64,000 nucleotides of DNA, from the NCBI RefSeq assembly GCF_023195925.1, contig NZ_JALPRE010000006.1, positions 496,001 to 560,000 of the forward strand. Reading direction: 5' to 3'. Numbering within the stretch: position 1 is the stretch's first letter; each line of letters begins with the position of its first letter. Under the pieces are notes generated by a model. It saw only the letters and a list, made by a program, of their open reading frames with translations, ran no database searches and had not been told where the DNA came from. This document shows, one piece after another, positions 53,787 to 64,000 of the stretch. The translations under genes and the position numbers were made by a program. The stretch comes from Aquimarina acroporae. GTDB lineage: Bacteria; Bacteroidota; Bacteroidia; Flavobacteriales; Flavobacteriaceae.

Positions 53787-54131
53787 TTATACCATTGTTT
53801 TATTTGCATAAGAAGCTTTTTCAAAGTCTCGTATGTTTATTGATAGTATAGGAACGTCAGGGAACATTTGTTTTAGTATAGTAACAATCTCTTTAGAAAG
53901 GTTGGCCTTTTGTTCATTAGTTCTGCCTTCCATGATGTTTCCAAATACATGAATAAAATCTTGATGAGTACCACCAACAGTATAATATTTAAAAGGGTTT
54001 ATTCTTACTTTTATATCACCTTTTGCAAATAGTCCAGTAGATTCTGCAGCATTATAAACGGTTTCTATGATTTCTTGAGGAGACTTCAATTCGATAATAC
54101 GTTCAGAACAGTCTAATATAAAATGTGGCAT
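53787..54131 (-). CDS. CHMI-family tautomerase (5-carboxymethyl-2-hydroxymuconate isomerase-like)
   Basis: 114 aa. Starts MPHFILDCS with Pro2 as the catalytic N-terminal proline of the tautomerase superfamily, and keeps the GDIKVRINPFKYYTVGG and FIHVFGNIMEGRTNEQKANLS segments of CHMI. The homoprotocatechuate pathway is not in the window, so the true substrate may differ. Last gene of the uvrB-deaminase operon; 9 bases after the deaminase stop. Confidence 0.88.
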   Translation of the reverse strand: MPHFILDCSERIIELKSPQEIIETVYNAAESTGLFAKGDIKVRINPFKYYTVGGTHQDFIHVFGNIMEGRTNEQKANLSKEIVTILKQMFPDVPILSINIRDFEKASYANKTMV

Positions 54132-54140
54132 GTTTGCGTT

Positions 54141-57184
<3,044 letters not shown>

Positions 57185-57261
57185 ACTTCCCTTTTCTTTT
57201 AAAAATAAAGATACACAATCATATACCATTCTTGCTATATCTTTTTCCTTAAAATATTAAT

Positions 57262-57290
57262 AAAAAAAGCCGTTTAAAAAATTAAACGGC
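57262..57290 (-). terminator. Terminator of the HExxH lipoprotein gene
   Basis: GCCGTTTAA (57269-57277), loop AAAA, TTAAACGGC (57282-57290), with seven T after it on the minus strand. Confidence 0.9.
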
Positions 57291-57313
57291 CAATGGTAAA
57301 GTAAATCGGGAAA

Positions 57314-58726
57314 CTACTCAAAACTCTTTATTTTTTTCCTAATTTCTTTACGCATTAAATCTTTTACGTGCTTACAAGGGACTCTTTTTCCGTCATACCT
57401 GTTAAAAACTACCTCATTATTGATTCCGCTTTTTTCTATGGGGGAACTGCCAAGTCCAAATCCAACTTTGATATTTTTTCTAAAGTTTTCTCGGAAATTT
57501 ATAAATTCATTTTCTCCGAATAATTGATGCATTTTGTGTAATGCTCCAGAACTTTTGGTATTCAAATTAGGTAAGTTTTCTTGGGTTACATAGGTAGCGA
57601 CAACTTCGGCGATGTCTTCGGCGATATTAGTCTTCGCATATTCGGTAACATATTTTGGTTCCTCATATTCTGGCGCCGTTGGAATGTAGAAAGAGTTGTT
57701 GAATTTGTTTAAATGAGCGTCGTTAAGAGCGCACCCTTCAGAGATAAATAAGTTGTTGCAATTTGCTTCTTCAATGGTAGCATCAAACTGAAGTTTTCTC
57801 GCCAGGGTGATGATATGACCTGCTTCATGAGCAAGGATGTATCCATATATTCCATTCTCATTATACTTTATCGTCGAGATACCATTTTCTCCTCCTTCAA
57901 AAAATGCAAAAGCCAAATTCATCCCCATGGTCCATTCATTGATATTACCTTGAATGGTATTTTGATCCTGGCCGTTAAATACGAATCCGCCTAATCCACT
58001 ATTCTCTAAGAAAAGTAATAAGAAGGTTTTTATTTTATTCTCAGCTGGTAATATAGAATTAACGTATTTAACATCATCCATAATTTTTTTATACCCCCCG
58101 TCGACTACCTCTTTTAACGTAGTAAATTCAGATGAAAGAAGTCCGTTAGTTACTGCTTTTAGCGTATAATCGTTGTTTTCATCAAAAACAAATTCCATCA
58201 AGGCTCCTTCCTGAGTTTCTTCAGGATCATCATTGTCCTTTATAGAAAGTTTAATGTTAAGATCTTCTTTTCCGATATCGAGATTGGGAGATTTATTTGA
58301 GAAAGCAAGTTCAACGTCTTCAAATAGAATTTCTTTGTTTTGATCGTCGTTGGTCTGCATTCTTACTTTCAGAGATTGTTTGCCCTTCGGAAATTTGATC
58401 TGTAGTTTGTTTGATTCGCTCAACCAATTAACACCATCTGTACTGTACTCAAATTCTTTTTTTAAATCATCATCATTGATGTAAGTCGCTTTATTGGTAT
58501 TTGTAAATATACCTTCCAGGATGAGGTCTTCTGAAAAAGCTTTAGATAAATTGAGGTTAATTATAAATGGTTTCCCTTCATTAACCGAGATTCCATTGCT
58601 TTCAAGGGATAATACGGCAGCCAAATTGGTTGGGATAAATGGGTTGCCAGAAGTGTCGTCGTCATTGCTGCAGCCGGTAATTGTAAATAAAGTACACAGT
58701 ACTAAATAAAAAAAACATTTTTGCAT
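57314..58726 (-). CDS. Predicted zinc metallopeptidase lipoprotein (HExxH)
   Basis: 470 aa. Lipoprotein signal with Cys19 (FTITGCSNDD), a beta-sandwich region (about 35-170) like a Calx-beta module (NEGKPFIINLNLSKAF), then a domain with His300-Glu301-x-x-His304 in LAHEAGHIITLARKL. The third ligand is not obvious to me. It resembles the zinc-dependent metallopeptidases of Bacteroidota lipoproteins. Likely surface or periplasmic; target unknown. It follows the DUF6438 lipoprotein by 50 bases and precedes a strong terminator. Confidence 0.8.
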   Translation of the reverse strand: MQKCFFYLVLCTLFTITGCSNDDDTSGNPFIPTNLAAVLSLESNGISVNEGKPFIINLNLSKAFSEDLILEGIFTNTNKATYINDDDLKKEFEYSTDGVNWLSESNKLQIKFPKGKQSLKVRMQTNDDQNKEILFEDVELAFSNKSPNLDIGKEDLNIKLSIKDNDDPEETQEGALMEFVFDENNDYTLKAVTNGLLSSEFTTLKEVVDGGYKKIMDDVKYVNSILPAENKIKTFLLLFLENSGLGGFVFNGQDQNTIQGNINEWTMGMNLAFAFFEGGENGISTIKYNENGIYGYILAHEAGHIITLARKLQFDATIEEANCNNLFISEGCALNDAHLNKFNNSFYIPTAPEYEEPKYVTEYAKTNIAEDIAEVVATYVTQENLPNLNTKSSGALHKMHQLFGENEFINFRENFRKNIKVGFGLGSSPIEKSGINNEVVFNRYDGKRVPCKHVKDLMRKEIRKKIKSFE

Positions 58727-58776
58727 GATTTTAATTTTTGAAAGGTTAATAATGAATTTAAGAGCTGATGGGTGTG

Positions 58777-59220
58777 TTAATTGTTTAGGATATGTATGTT
58801 CACTGTGGTTTCGATCTTTTTAATAAGATTCAATAGATTTTGAGGTACGTTTTTGCTTCCTTTTATGCGAATGGTGTCTTTGTCGTAAATCAAAAGTTTT
58901 TCGGGAAAATCTCTAAGATTGGCATTGTAGGTTTTGTTCGTATGGTCTATTTGGTCATATAAATTGAAGATTTCAACTGTTGTTTTTTTAGGAATATTTA
59001 TATTGATGTTGCCAGTCTGGTTTACATTTTTATGACCTGTAAACGATGCATTCCCTCCAGATGAAAGGGTAAAAGAATATACCGGGCATTTTCCAAAACA
59101 AGCCTTGGTGATGTAAGTAATCGAATGAGACGATGCGGTGTCATGATTACTTTTACAGCCTATTAAAAGAATAGAAATTACTATATATGTTACCATAGTG
59201 TATTTTGAAAATTTTATCAT
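58777..59220 (-). CDS. DUF6438-like lipoprotein
   Basis: 147 aa. Signal with Cys22 (LLIGCKSNH), then ITYITKACFGKCPVYSFTLS, the CxxxCPVY pattern typical of DUF6438, and a beta-rich rest with no catalytic motif. Two Cys in the motif could form a disulphide. Function unknown. Its position upstream of the HExxH gene, 50 bases away, suggests one operon, facing away from the sigma-factor operon at 59526. Confidence 0.8.
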   Translation of the reverse strand: MIKFSKYTMVTYIVISILLIGCKSNHDTASSHSITYITKACFGKCPVYSFTLSSGGNASFTGHKNVNQTGNININIPKKTTVEIFNLYDQIDHTNKTYNANLRDFPEKLLIYDKDTIRIKGSKNVPQNLLNLIKKIETTVNIHILNN

Positions 59221-59272
59221 AGTATTTTTAAATTAGGTTTGTGTTTTTTGATTGAAAAGAATTCTTTCTTTT

Positions 59273-59380
59273 ATTAAACAACACAGAAGTGATGCAACAC
59301 CCTATTTTATTTTTTTGCTCTTAGTTTTGATTATTTAGTTAAAAAGAATAGGGTGTTATGTGGTAGAGGTGTTGTGTAAT
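59273..59380. repeat. Two-block inverted repeat, 34-base arms
   Basis: Arms at 59273-59306 and 59347-59380. Read outward, each arm is AATAGGGTGTT, an 11-base variable gap, GTGTTGT, one variable base, TAAT. The inner 11 and outer 7+4 bases match exactly, the gap hardly at all. The 40-base spacer is AT-rich. Four GTGTT/AACAC half-sites result, spaced 16 bases apart within each arm. Confidence 0.85.
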
Positions 59381-59495
59381 TGTAGAGTGATAAGATTAAA
59401 AAGCAACATTATGAATCAATCTATATTGATTAATTATGAACGTGGTAGTTAATAGATTAAAATCATATCATTCTATTTTTTTTGTATAAATAGCT

Positions 59496-59503
59496 TAGTT
59501 TTG
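59496..59503 (+). promoter_or_regulatory. -7 box of the sigma-FecR-TonB operon
   Basis: TAGTTTTG, exact TAnnTTTG, 22 bases before the sigma-factor ATG. No TTG at the usual -33 spacing, so an additional activator or a different sigma factor is possible. Confidence 0.5.
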
Positions 59504-59525
59504 AAAAAAGCAAAGTATTTATCGA

Positions 59526-60044
59526 ATGTCTGAAGAACAAAAGTCTGTTTGTGACGAAAAAAATTTCAGAATGATTTTTGAGAATCATTCAAAGGTAATT
59601 CTCAATTTCGTTTATTATAAATGTGGAGATATGCAACAGGCAGAGGATATCACGCAAGAGGCTTTTGTGAAACTTTGGAAAAATTGTAGTAAAGTTTTAT
59701 TTGGTAAAGCAAAGTCGTTTTTGATGAAAGTAGCTCAAAATGCTTTTTTAAATGAGGTGCGGCATCAAAAAGTGCTTTTAAAATATAACAAGCAAAGTTT
59801 TTCTTCAATAAAATTCGACTATAGTCCAGAATTTTTAATGGAAGAGAAGGAATTTATGATAAAGCTGGAAAGGTGTATTGCCGAGTTGCCTCAAAAGCAA
59901 CGAGTAGTTTTTTTATTGAGTAGAAAAGATAATAAAACGTATCGTGAAATAGCTGAGATTATCGGCTTATCGCAAAAAGCAGTAGAAAGAAGAATGCACC
60001 TGGCGCTTTTAGAACTTAGAGAAAAATTAGGAAGATCCATCTAA
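59526..60044 (+). CDS. ECF-type RNA polymerase sigma factor
   Basis: 172 aa. Region 2 (about 12-75: LNFVYYKCGDMQQAEDITQE, AFVKLW) and region 4 (about 115-165: LPQKQRVVFLLSRKDN, YREIAEIIGLSQKAVERRMH), the two-domain ECF form. Next is a FecR-type anti-sigma factor 12 bases downstream and then a TonB receptor, the classic cell-surface signalling trio; the sigma factor should be released when the receptor binds its ligand. Confidence 0.96.
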   Translation: MSEEQKSVCDEKNFRMIFENHSKVILNFVYYKCGDMQQAEDITQEAFVKLWKNCSKVLFGKAKSFLMKVAQNAFLNEVRHQKVLLKYNKQSFSSIKFDYSPEFLMEEKEFMIKLERCIAELPQKQRVVFLLSRKDNKTYREIAEIIGLSQKAVERRMHLALLELREKLGRSI

Positions 60045-60056
60045 TAGTATTGCAAA

Positions 60057-60965
60057 ATGGAAAAACCAGACAAAACAAATGATTTGTTGGCGAAGTGGGT
60101 GAGTAATGAGTTATCTGACTCAGAGCTTGAAGCTTTCGAAAAGTCGAAGGATTATATGCTGTATAAGACTATATTAGAAGGTACAAAGCTATTAGAAGTT
60201 CCAGAGACAGATCGAGAAAAACTTTTTGATCGTATTCAGGAAGATAAACACAAAGAGACCAAGGTTAAGCGCCTAATCCCTAATTGGGCATACGGCGTTG
60301 CGGCTAGTGTAGCCTTAATTTTTGGAGTTGCATTGTTTTTAAATCAAAAAATATCTTATGAATCTGATTTTGGTGAGCAACTGGCAGTAACACTACCAGA
60401 TGGTTCTGAAGTTTTGCTAAATGCAAAATCGAAATTATATTATAAAGAACAAGGCTGGGGAGAAGAGCAAAGAAATGTTTTTCTTAATGGAGAAGGTTAT
60501 TTTATAGTAAAAAAAGGAAGTACGTTTACTGTAATTTCGGGAGAAAAAAAGGTTTCGGTTTTAGGTACACAGTTCAATGTTATTACCAATTCCAATTTTT
60601 TTGAAGTTTCTTGTTTCGAAGGTAAGGTTAAGGTAGAAAGTGGTACATCTTCTAAAATTATAAGTAAAGGAGAGCGAGTTAGAGATATTGATAATACACT
60701 ACAGTATGATGAAATAAAAGAACACAATCCTACCTGGATTCATGGTGAGAGTAGTTTTAGTTCAATTCCGTTGTCACAAGTGATTATAGCTATAGAAAAA
60801 CAATATAATGTTATAATTAAATCTGAAAATATTGATCAAAAACTATACTATACAGGAGCATTTACACATGACAATCTCCAAAATGCGTTACATACAGTTT
60901 TTGATGCTATGGATATTAAATTTATTTTTATAGACAATACTACTATTGAATTGTCTGAAGAATAA
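60057..60965 (+). CDS. FecR-type anti-sigma factor
   Basis: 302 aa. Cytoplasmic N-terminal part (1-75), one membrane helix (about 78-96: WAYGVAASVALIFGVALFL), a periplasmic FecR domain (about 105-215: ATLPDGSEVLLNAKSKL pattern, VLGTQFNV) and a C-terminal DUF4974 domain (about 228-302). It holds the sigma factor at the membrane and passes on the receptor signal. The stop codon is directly followed by the receptor ATG. Confidence 0.95.
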   Translation: MEKPDKTNDLLAKWVSNELSDSELEAFEKSKDYMLYKTILEGTKLLEVPETDREKLFDRIQEDKHKETKVKRLIPNWAYGVAASVALIFGVALFLNQKISYESDFGEQLAVTLPDGSEVLLNAKSKLYYKEQGWGEEQRNVFLNGEGYFIVKKGSTFTVISGEKKVSVLGTQFNVITNSNFFEVSCFEGKVKVESGTSSKIISKGERVRDIDNTLQYDEIKEHNPTWIHGESSFSSIPLSQVIIAIEKQYNVIIKSENIDQKLYYTGAFTHDNLQNALHTVFDAMDIKFIFIDNTTIELSEE

Positions 60966-63524
60966 ATGAAGTACAAATTCTTTTTACTATTGTTTTTCCT
61001 CTTGGGCCTTATTGGGTATACTCAAGAAGATAAGGGTATCCGTTTTAGTAATATTGGGTTGGATGAGTTTTTAACTGAACTTGAGACAAAGTACGATGTT
61101 AAGTTTTCTTACAACTCTTCTTCTTTTGAAGGGTTTTCAATTTCTCTTGAAATTGATAATGCAACCCTATCAGGAATTCTTAATAAAGTGTCAGAAGATT
61201 ATCCCTTTCAATTTAATAAAGTTGATGAGCGCTATTATGTGGTGAAATTAGAGAAAGAAGTAACGGTATGTGGGTATTTGCTAGATGAACAAAATACTCC
61301 AATGACTGGAGCCACGATTTTGAACGAGTCCAGAAAAATTGGGGTTTTGTCGAATGACCAGGGCTTTTTTAGCATTAAGAAAAATAAGATTAACGATACT
61401 TTGACTTTTTCTTTTATCGGGTATAAAACTGCAAAGGTAAAAGTAAAAGATGTTATTGATCCCGATTGCACCAAAATAACCCTGCAACAAGAAAGCTTTA
61501 TGCTAAACGAGGTGCTTATTAAGGAATATCTTGCCTCTGGAATGGTTAAAAAAAGAAACGGGGCGGTAGAAATTAAACCTAAAGAGCTGGAATTGATTTC
61601 TGGTGTTTCAGAACCCGATGTACTGCAAAATATACAATTGCTACCTGGTATTGAAAGTCCTTTAGAAACAGCTTCGGGGATTTATATTCGAGGCGGTACA
61701 CCCGATCAGAATTTAATTTTATGGGATGGAATAAAAATGTATAATTCAGATCATTTTTTTGGACTAATATCAGCCTTTAATCCGTATATATTAGAAGGAA
61801 TTACCATTTTTAAAAACGGTACTCAGTCACAATATGGCGACAGGGTAGCAGGGGTAATTGACATTAAAACTGAAGATGCTATTCCAAATACCGTTCAAGG
61901 AGGTGTAGGAGTGAATATGACTCACGGAGATGCTTATTTGAAAATACCACTTTCTAAAAAGACAGGGTTGCTGGTTTCGGGGAGGAGATCGATAACCGAT
62001 ATCTTGGAAACACCCACAATCACTAAATTCTCGAATAGAGCTTTCCAGAATACTAGTATAAGTTCGAATAAAAGTATTTTTGATCCTGAATTCACCGAAA
62101 TCAAAGAGCAATTTTATTTTACAGACGTCACCTGGAAATTAACGACTCATATATCTGATAAACATAAGCTTGCAGTTTCTAGTTTATATACCAGAAATAA
62201 GCTAGACTATTCGTTTAGTGATATTGAGTTTGCAGATAGTTCTAGCGACAAATTGGGGATTAAAAATTTTGGCACTAATCTAAGTTGGGAAGGAGAGTGG
62301 AGTCCAAAATTTTCTACCAGATCTGAAATCACATATTCTGAGTATGATTTAGAATACGAAGGGAGGAATATGTTTTTTAATCAAAATCAGATAATTACCA
62401 AAGAAAATGACATTCAAGAATTTGGGTTCCTATTTAACTCAGACTGGAAATTAGGTGCCAATTTTGTATGGTCAAATGGGTATCAATTATATTCTGATAA
62501 AGTCGGTTTTATTTTTACAGATACCAGCGATATTTTTGAAAACGAACAGGATAATTCTATCAATAGTTTTTATACGCAACTACAATATAGAGGACTAAAA
62601 TCCTGGTTAGTTAATTTGGGAGTAAGAGCAAGTTATTATGCAGGTTTGAACAAATCGTATCTGGAGCCTAGACTTTTTGTTGAGAAAAAATTAGGGAAAC
62701 ACTTCAGTCTTAATAGCTCGGCAGAGCTGAAAAATCAATCGATTAGTCAGGTCATAGAATTTGCGACCTTCAATTTTGGTTTAGAAAATCAGGTTTGGAT
62801 ATTGGCTCAGGAGGATGGATTTCCTTTGTTACAAAGTCGTCAATTCACTGTAGGAGGGTTGTTCAACAAGGGAAATTGGAACATAGAAGTCGATAGTTAT
62901 TATAAAAAAGTAAAAGGACTTACTTCGTTAACCCGTGGTTTTGAAACTCTTGCTAATGGTTTTTCTGAAGGTGAAAGTATCTCACAAGGAATCGATGTTT
63001 TGATTAAGAAGAAAATAGGCAAGTATACCTCTTGGTTAGGCTACTCGTTTTCTGATACCATGTTTACTTTTGATGATATCAATAATGGTAATTCTTTTCA
63101 AGGAAACAATAACATAGCGCATTCATTATCCTGGTCTCATGCACTGCAATTAAATAAATTTCAATTTTCTTTAGGTTGGAAATATAGAACTGGAATACCG
63201 TTTACTCAGGCTACCGGATTTGAAATTATAGATAACCAACCAATTATTCAACTAGAAGAGGCCAATGCTAGAAACTTACCAGATTACCATAGATTAGATT
63301 TTTCTATGGTTTATGATTTTAATTGGTCCAAGAATAGCGATAAAGTAAAAGGTAGATTAGGAGTTTCTTTGTTGAATTTATACGAGCAAAAAAACATTTT
63401 AAATCGCACTTTTACACTCTACCAATTGCAAGATCAAGAAGGTAATATTTCTTTTGAATTGAGAGAAGTGAATAAATTTTCTTTAGGGATCACCCCAAAT
63501 CTTACATTTAGATTAAGTTTTTGA
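60966..63524 (+). CDS. TonB-dependent receptor with STN signalling domain
   Basis: 852 aa. Signal peptide about 1-20 (LIGYTQ), STN domain (about 25-95: FSNIGLDEFLTELETKYDVK), a carboxypeptidase-like domain (about 98-175: ESRKIGVLSNDQGFFSIKK), a plug (about 215-310: SGIYIRGGTPDQNLILWDGI) and a barrel. The STN domain is the part that contacts the FecR anti-sigma factor, which fits the gene order. Ligand unknown; there is no SusD gene after it, so this is not a classic glycan-uptake locus. Confidence 0.95.
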   Translation: MKYKFFLLLFFLLGLIGYTQEDKGIRFSNIGLDEFLTELETKYDVKFSYNSSSFEGFSISLEIDNATLSGILNKVSEDYPFQFNKVDERYYVVKLEKEVTVCGYLLDEQNTPMTGATILNESRKIGVLSNDQGFFSIKKNKINDTLTFSFIGYKTAKVKVKDVIDPDCTKITLQQESFMLNEVLIKEYLASGMVKKRNGAVEIKPKELELISGVSEPDVLQNIQLLPGIESPLETASGIYIRGGTPDQNLILWDGIKMYNSDHFFGLISAFNPYILEGITIFKNGTQSQYGDRVAGVIDIKTEDAIPNTVQGGVGVNMTHGDAYLKIPLSKKTGLLVSGRRSITDILETPTITKFSNRAFQNTSISSNKSIFDPEFTEIKEQFYFTDVTWKLTTHISDKHKLAVSSLYTRNKLDYSFSDIEFADSSSDKLGIKNFGTNLSWEGEWSPKFSTRSEITYSEYDLEYEGRNMFFNQNQIITKENDIQEFGFLFNSDWKLGANFVWSNGYQLYSDKVGFIFTDTSDIFENEQDNSINSFYTQLQYRGLKSWLVNLGVRASYYAGLNKSYLEPRLFVEKKLGKHFSLNSSAELKNQSISQVIEFATFNFGLENQVWILAQEDGFPLLQSRQFTVGGLFNKGNWNIEVDSYYKKVKGLTSLTRGFETLANGFSEGESISQGIDVLIKKKIGKYTSWLGYSFSDTMFTFDDINNGNSFQGNNNIAHSLSWSHALQLNKFQFSLGWKYRTGIPFTQATGFEIIDNQPIIQLEEANARNLPDYHRLDFSMVYDFNWSKNSDKVKGRLGVSLLNLYEQKNILNRTFTLYQLQDQEGNISFELREVNKFSLGITPNLTFRLSF

Positions 63525-63544
63525 AAAGTAGTATGTTTATTTTT

Positions 63545-64000
63545 TTATCTAATTAAAGAAAAACTACCGGTAACAACTCTTCCATCTCCCAATTCAATTC
63601 TAAACCAATATTCGCTAGAGGGCATTAGCTTGCTATTAAATGTTCCATCCCAGCCATCACCAGTTGGTCTTATTTGTTTTAGGAGTTTTCCATACCTATC
63701 AAAAATATATACCATGGATCCCTGTGCAATTTGGTTTGAGATGCCTATAATATTCCAACTTTCATGAAATCCGTCACCATTAGGCGTAAAGTATTTCGGG
63801 AAACCAATTACCGAGATATTTTGAGTTACTATAGGTAAACAACCATTCTTATCTCTAACATATATAGTATGAAACCCTGGAGGCACATTAGTAAACGTAG
63901 GGTCGTCTTGATATTCGCTAAGTTCGTTGTTAATTTCGACAGCATATTCGTAGTCTCCCGAACCAGCCGCGTTTACAGTTACTATATTGTTATCCCTTGC
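63545..64000 (-). CDS. 3' end of a gliding-motility-associated / T9SS type B sorting-domain protein (partial)
   Basis: The last about 151 codons; the frame has no stop up to the window edge. It shows one partial adhesin-like repeat (AAGSGDYEYAVEI, VPPGFHTIYVRDKNGC) followed by the type B sorting domain with FPKYFTPNGDGFHESW, IFDRYGKLLKQI and DGTFNSKLMPSSEYWF. Proteins with this tail are exported across the outer membrane by the type IX system and are often very large. A GTG at 63886 is an internal Val codon, not a start. It converges with the receptor, 20 bases between stops. Confidence 0.93.
   Translation of the reverse strand, partial: ARDNNIVTVNAAGSGDYEYAVEINNELSEYQDDPTFTNVPPGFHTIYVRDKNGCLPIVTQNISVIGFPKYFTPNGDGFHESWNIIGISNQIAQGSMVYIFDRYGKLLKQIRPTGDGWDGTFNSKLMPSSEYWFRIELGDGRVVTGSFSLIR

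Larger units (their letters stand above)
59221..59525. other. 305-bp divergent intergenic region
   Basis: Between the DUF6438 and sigma-factor genes. It contains the symmetric inverted repeat at 59273-59380 and the sigma-factor -7 box, and no ORF. Confidence 0.6.

Overview
The window looks like a chromosome segment of a marine-type Flavobacteriaceae bacterium (Bacteroidota); an Aquimarina-like genus is my inference, not proven. Support: AT-rich DNA, almost no Shine-Dalgarno sequences, several TAnnTTTG (-7) promoter boxes with occasional TTG (-33) boxes, many TonB-dependent receptors with carboxypeptidase-type N-terminal domains, Bacteroidota-only families (DUF4295, LysM plus periplasmic-binding fusion), a gliding/T9SS type B sorting domain, and bshC for bacillithiol. 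I found no rRNA, tRNA, insertion sequence, prophage or CRISPR array.

Layout. 1-2474: a TonB receptor transcribed leftward from a near-ideal promoter, with the first 17 codons of a downstream gene at the window edge. 2729-7388: Hpt protein, cinA, a pair of paralogous unknowns, then rpmB-rpmG-DUF4295-ftsY. 7666-13765: an accessory block (two paralogous secreted proteins, an amidase, a serine hydrolase) sitting between ftsY and rimO. 13903-19513: rimO, a DUF1579-like secreted protein, two tiny paralogous lipoproteins missed by ORF-length filters, and a nitroreductase-pirin-AraC-glyoxalase group. 19887-26832: M3 and M14 peptidases, bshC, an FMN-binding oxidoreductase-like protein. 26927-31725: a lipoprotein with an aerolysin/ETX-MTX2-like C-terminal region, divergent from a four-gene unit ending in a NarL-type two-component system. 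31844-41391: housekeeping (guaA, LysM/PBP, DUF922, DUF3820, AHSA1, lysA, LON, sucC, cupin). 41426-49312 and on to 50393: tricorn-type protease, a polyketide-type methyltransferase, DUF1456, TerB, Hsp20, DUF2306 and a LytTR two-component system. 50645-57184: TonB receptor, DinB-like protein, and a uvrB-deaminase-tautomerase operon. 57314-64000: a HExxH lipoprotein with a DUF6438 lipoprotein, a sigma/FecR/TonB-receptor surface-signalling operon, and the 3' end of a T9SS-exported protein.

Functional links. The cleanest modules are the translation/SRP block (rpmB-rpmG-DUF4295-ftsY), the cell-surface signalling operon (59526-63524), the LytTR kinase-regulator-DUF2306 operon opposite a TonB receptor, and the pirin-nitroreductase pair under an AraC regulator. 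Most transcription units end in strong hairpin-T terminators, often bidirectional between convergent genes. The parts least explained by known families are the aerolysin-like lipoprotein, the 259-aa protein with its membrane/kinase/regulator partners, the two micro-lipoproteins, and a two-block symmetric inverted repeat at 59273-59380.
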